Under the pieces are notes generated by a model that had not been told where the DNA came from, made no database searches, and saw only the letters and a list, made by a program, of their open reading frames with translations. The translations under genes and the position numbers were made by a program. Shown piece after piece: positions 59,870 through 64,000 of a stretch of 64,000 nucleotides of DNA; positions within the stretch are counted from its first letter, which is position 1, and each line of letters starts with the position of its first letter. This DNA comes from Nectonema munidae (lineage: Eukaryota > Nematomorpha > Nectonematoida > Nectonematidae), in contig JAUIRK010000144.1 of assembly GCA_030549495.1 (NCBI GenBank), positions 62,001-126,000 of the forward strand, given 5' to 3'.

Positions 59870-62800
59870 TCTTTCTATTTTTGTTAACTTAAAGTTCACA
59901 AAAATGATAAATGAGAATTGTAAAACTCGCCGTCTTTTTGTGCTATCTATTGAAAGTGGACATTTTCTCATTTTTACTTACTTGTATATGTTAAAATGGA
60001 TGCAGAAATTTTTATACATCATTTTTATAAACCTATCCTTATTTTTATGCCCAAATGTTTAAGTTTATTTCATCAAATAATCTACAAATCAAAAGATGCA
60101 GCATGCCCTAATGCTCTATGATCTCTTTAAAATGCAAAATACAAGGAACCGTCACATTTGGTTGCTGGGCGGATCTTCGAGATTGGCGCAACAGAAAAGC
60201 AACAATTTCTGTCTTAAAGAAATCTGTTCTCAAAAAAACCTGTTAAATATTGAGATTAACGGATAGTCGAAGTACGGATTTTTGCGTTGTATAAATATGA
60301 TATAATGTATGTATGTAGTGTCTCCACTCAATCTCCTTCCCATAAGGCTCTACAATTACACATCTCATGAGAGTCTTCGCCCTCTTTCTATCCTATACAT
60401 ATACACTCTCTGCAACTATTTATATGTTACACAGCACACCATATCAATTGTAAACACATGACAAATAATACTTTTTCTTTTTTTTTAAAAACAACTCTAG
60501 TTTTCAGAAACAAAATCTCTGTCGGATTACTGATAGTATTGGAATACTAATTTCCAGATTAGTGATAGTTAACAGCTAGTTGAATTTCGTAAAGGGACAT
60601 TTAGCCGAAGAGATATTTAGACGAATGGACATTTACCCGAAAATGTACATACGATTTGACAATTTTTGTAGACTTCATTTACTTCCAGTAAGCAAGCATG
60701 TGCTCTGTACAAATCGGTAGAGTAATTTTTGTTTTCTTTTATCATTGCTACTTTTTATACACAAATTATGTGATGAATAACTTTCTACTCGAAGTTGCAC
60801 ACTGCCAAATGTGTTATAATATGTCACGGCTGAATACAAATCAACACCATAATTTTTGTTTTCTTTTTCTATTCCCAACTTCTTTAGAGATATCATGTGA
60901 TTAATACTACTAGAAGAAAATGGACAAAATGGTCGATTTGGCCAAATCTACCCGAACCTTGAATAACGGTAAAACCTCGCTAGGACAAAGACCTGCTCCT
61001 TTTTGACAGCGAATGAATGATGATGATGAATAGTGGATTTCTGTGATTGATGCGACAGACTAATATAGAACTAGCACATGCCTTATACTTTTCACAACCC
61101 TCAAAGATGAACTGATAGAGAAGAAACTGTCTCCTATGTACAAGAACATATGCTTAATCAAAACGAGATAACTATAACTAGGCATATCTACAAGATATTT
61201 TTCTTCAGGCAAGATCTAACAAAATTTATTACCAATCAATCAAAAAGCTTCAACTGTTAGACTCTTTCCAAGGTTTCTTAAAAAACAAGGAATTAGCAAT
61301 ATTCTCTCTATAAGGCATCTAACGATGCTCTTATATAAGAATCAACAAATAAAATCAAACATTTGTTACCCGAAAAAAGAGAAATCTCCGATGTTTAAAA
61401 AATGGGAGAATAATATATTTTCTATCTAAAATATACTAAATCAGCAATCCTTTGAGAAAAACTTTATTTGAAATAGTAAAGTCTTAAAGACAAATTAATG
61501 CTTTTGAAAGCCGATTTTTTAATCTCATTGAAGAGATTTTTTCAAAAAACGCCCCTGATCAGAAATCCTTTTAAAAAACGCTTATATACCCATAGAAAAT
61601 AAATTCTTTCACAATAAACGAAATGTATAGAGATTTAAGTTTGGTGTTTATCTCCTATATTTTAATGCTAAGCTTCATATTACTGAAATTAATTCTGATA
61701 TCACAACTTTTACCTATATCTAAAAGGTTTCCTTCATTTATTGAAATTACATTAGTAGGCAATCCAAAATTCATAGTTACCTTTCATATAAATCCAAAAT
61801 GTGCCAGTGTTTCAATCAAGAAAAATTTTAATACATAATATAGTTATTGCTAAATTTTCAGAGCGCTCCCTAACAATTGTAAAATATCCCCTTCGAGAGC
61901 AATCGTGTTGATAATGAAGGTTGTCAACATATCTCTTCCATAATCATATCACAATAAACAACAACTGTTCTATCAAAACAATGAAATTCATTGAAATGAG
62001 TTATTGAAAATTTTATATCGATTTTATATTTCCAATAATTTTAATATTCAAATTCGCATTTCTTTCCGCAAAATTTGAAATCAGATATGCGATCTAATGG
62101 ATGTAAATCCTCTCATCCCATACGACTTACTTTCCAGTCCTAATGAAAACAGTATATTTGAGATGAAATACCCTAAATTTCAGAATATTACATTTGCAAA
62201 ATTCATGATTGAAAATTTAATAAAATTTTTGTAGTTATTATCATCATCTATAAATTGGTCGGGAAAAATAGTTTTTTTCCAAATAAACATTACTATAAAA
62301 CTTTACTAAAATTATACTTTCAATAATTTCAAGGAATTCAACTAAATAAATTCAAAAACTACTTTGAAGGATCATAGGAAAGGACATATTAAGGCATCCA
62401 TTTGTACCAGAAAAATAGTTAGATTTTTTATTAATTAATAAAATTATTCAAACAGATATGAGGAAATGGCATGATTGTGTCTTGTGAATTTAAGCTTCAG
62501 CTTATCCTTACAAAAGTCATTCAAACGGTTAATGTCGAAATGACGTACTTGTTTTTTGTATATTTATACTTCATTGTGTCCTAATAAATTAAATTAATTT
62601 TTGGTTAGAAAAGTGGTTTAAGAAAGGAAGAAATTTAATGAACACATCCTTGCATGTAAATAAAGTTCGTATCTAAGAGGAAGGCCGTATATGTCTGAAT
62701 GTATTCTGCATAAAAGTATGAATTAAAGCGAACTTATGGTCCCATATTTTCGCCCTAACATTGTGATTTCACTAGTATACAATGAAAATATTTTAAACAC
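59870..62800. other. Rest of the 11.3-kb ATPase intron
   Basis: Mostly non-coding. 60590-60650 resembles the left arm of the 25796 foldback (GACATTTAGCCGAAG). 60960-61040 ends in GAATGATGATGATGAA, like the RTE tail at 51770. No further viral sequence recognised. Confidence 0.5.
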
Positions 62801-62804
62801 TCAC

Positions 62805-63110
62805 TTTGTAATAGGTACAGACTTCATTTGTGAAAATGTTAGAACACTTTACACACATGTATTTCAGATCGGATGAGAAGGGAATCGTTTCTACACGCTT
62901 GTTCTCTAGCTTTAACTTGATGTATGGAAGATTTTTGTTATAGCTAAACTTTACGATCGCAACTTCAATAGGCTTGCCAACAAACTTTTCATTGGTCTCC
63001 GAGGGGTTTGCATCATCGGCATTGCAAACAGTATCATTGCATAAACAAGCGATATTCAAAACTTTGATTATGGAAGATGGTAAATCTATATTCTTTATGT
63101 ATTCTGAGGC
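62805..63110 (-). CDS. ATP2C1: SPCA-type ATPase, nucleotide-binding domain exon
   Basis: A 102-codon phase 0/0 exon between a TTATTTTTAG acceptor and a GTGAGT donor. It carries NIACLCNDTVC, VGKPIEVAIVKF (the VGxPTE-type N-domain motif) and PFSSDLKYMCVKC, which match the order in SPCA N-domains. It ends in a lysine codon that joins to GAPE of the next exon to give the KGAPE nucleotide-binding motif. Compared with vertebrate SPCA1 the stretch between DKTGT and CxCND looks shortened and divergent. The intron that follows is 11.3 kb and hosts the viral insertion. Confidence 0.88.
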
Positions 63111-63275
63111 CTAAAAATAATAATAATAACAATAATATTAACGAACTATATCACTATTAAACGTTAAGTTGCGAATAATCAACTATCAATAAATAGGCAA
63201 GAAATGGTAGAGATTTCCTAATTCAATTCACAGTCTACAAAGTTCGTTTATTTTGCTTAAAAAGTTGGGCATTTA

Positions 63276-64000
<725 letters not shown>

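Noticed and set aside
60675..60904. Opposed 68- and 73-codon frames
   Set aside because: Short internal repeats explain both; no protein similarity seen.

Overview
The window is AT-rich eukaryotic DNA, almost certainly from an invertebrate animal and probably an arthropod. The evidence is one spliced host gene with canonical GT/AG introns plus dense relics of hAT, piggyBac, Tigger/pogo, LINE, SINE and Penelope-like elements. A parasitic or free-living copepod would fit, but nothing seen here fixes the species.

Host gene: on the minus strand, nine exons between 63561 and 43653 encode the core and C-terminal half of a secretory-pathway Ca2+/Mn2+ P-type ATPase (SPCA, ATP2C family). They run from the M4 PEGLP segment and the phosphorylated DKTGT loop through TGDS, GDGVNDA and the M6 DGPPA segment to a helix near M9. 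N-terminal exons lie beyond 64000. The last exon was not found. Intron 51540-62804 (11.3 kb) is the most interesting part of the window.

Inside that intron, antisense to the host gene (52394-59765, + strand), lies a decayed endogenous copy of a non-segmented negative-strand RNA virus (Mononegavirales-like). It holds a nucleoprotein-like gene, a phosphoprotein-like gene, a small matrix-position gene and a long polymerase (L) gene, in viral order. The genes are separated by matching gene-end/gene-start signals, and there is no glycoprotein gene between the matrix position and L. The copy carries several frameshifts. It lacks the part of L that would hold RdRp motifs B and C, is split by a Penelope-like GIY-YIG retroelement (57743-58870), and is cut off by a tRNA-derived SINE at 59765. 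Its left end abuts a second, frameshifted copy of the host ATPase exon.

Left third: positions 66-10922 form one hAT element (ZMYM1-like transposase) with matching ends and a perfect 8-bp target duplication. It was later expanded by a nested 1.39-kb transposon that has its own 8-bp duplication and splits the transposase ORF, by a 1.33-kb near-perfect palindrome, by tandem repeats and by a homopolymer zone. From 10.9 to 22 kb the sequence is mostly non-coding, with SINEs, a decayed LINE, a second hAT relic (15907-17222), a small MITE and a long GT/GA microsatellite. From 22 to 44 kb there is a piggyBac transposase (22674-23973), a CR1/Jockey-like LINE ORF2 (25522-28045) interrupted by a foldback element, three Tigger relics, a piggyBac tail, a retroelement Gag fragment, another hAT relic (39850-41223), and four TTAA-flanked short MITEs of a piggyBac-type family spread over 20-48 kb.

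No CRISPR, operon, prokaryotic signal or convincing functional tRNA/rRNA gene was seen. All identifications rest on reading motifs by eye; no database search was run.
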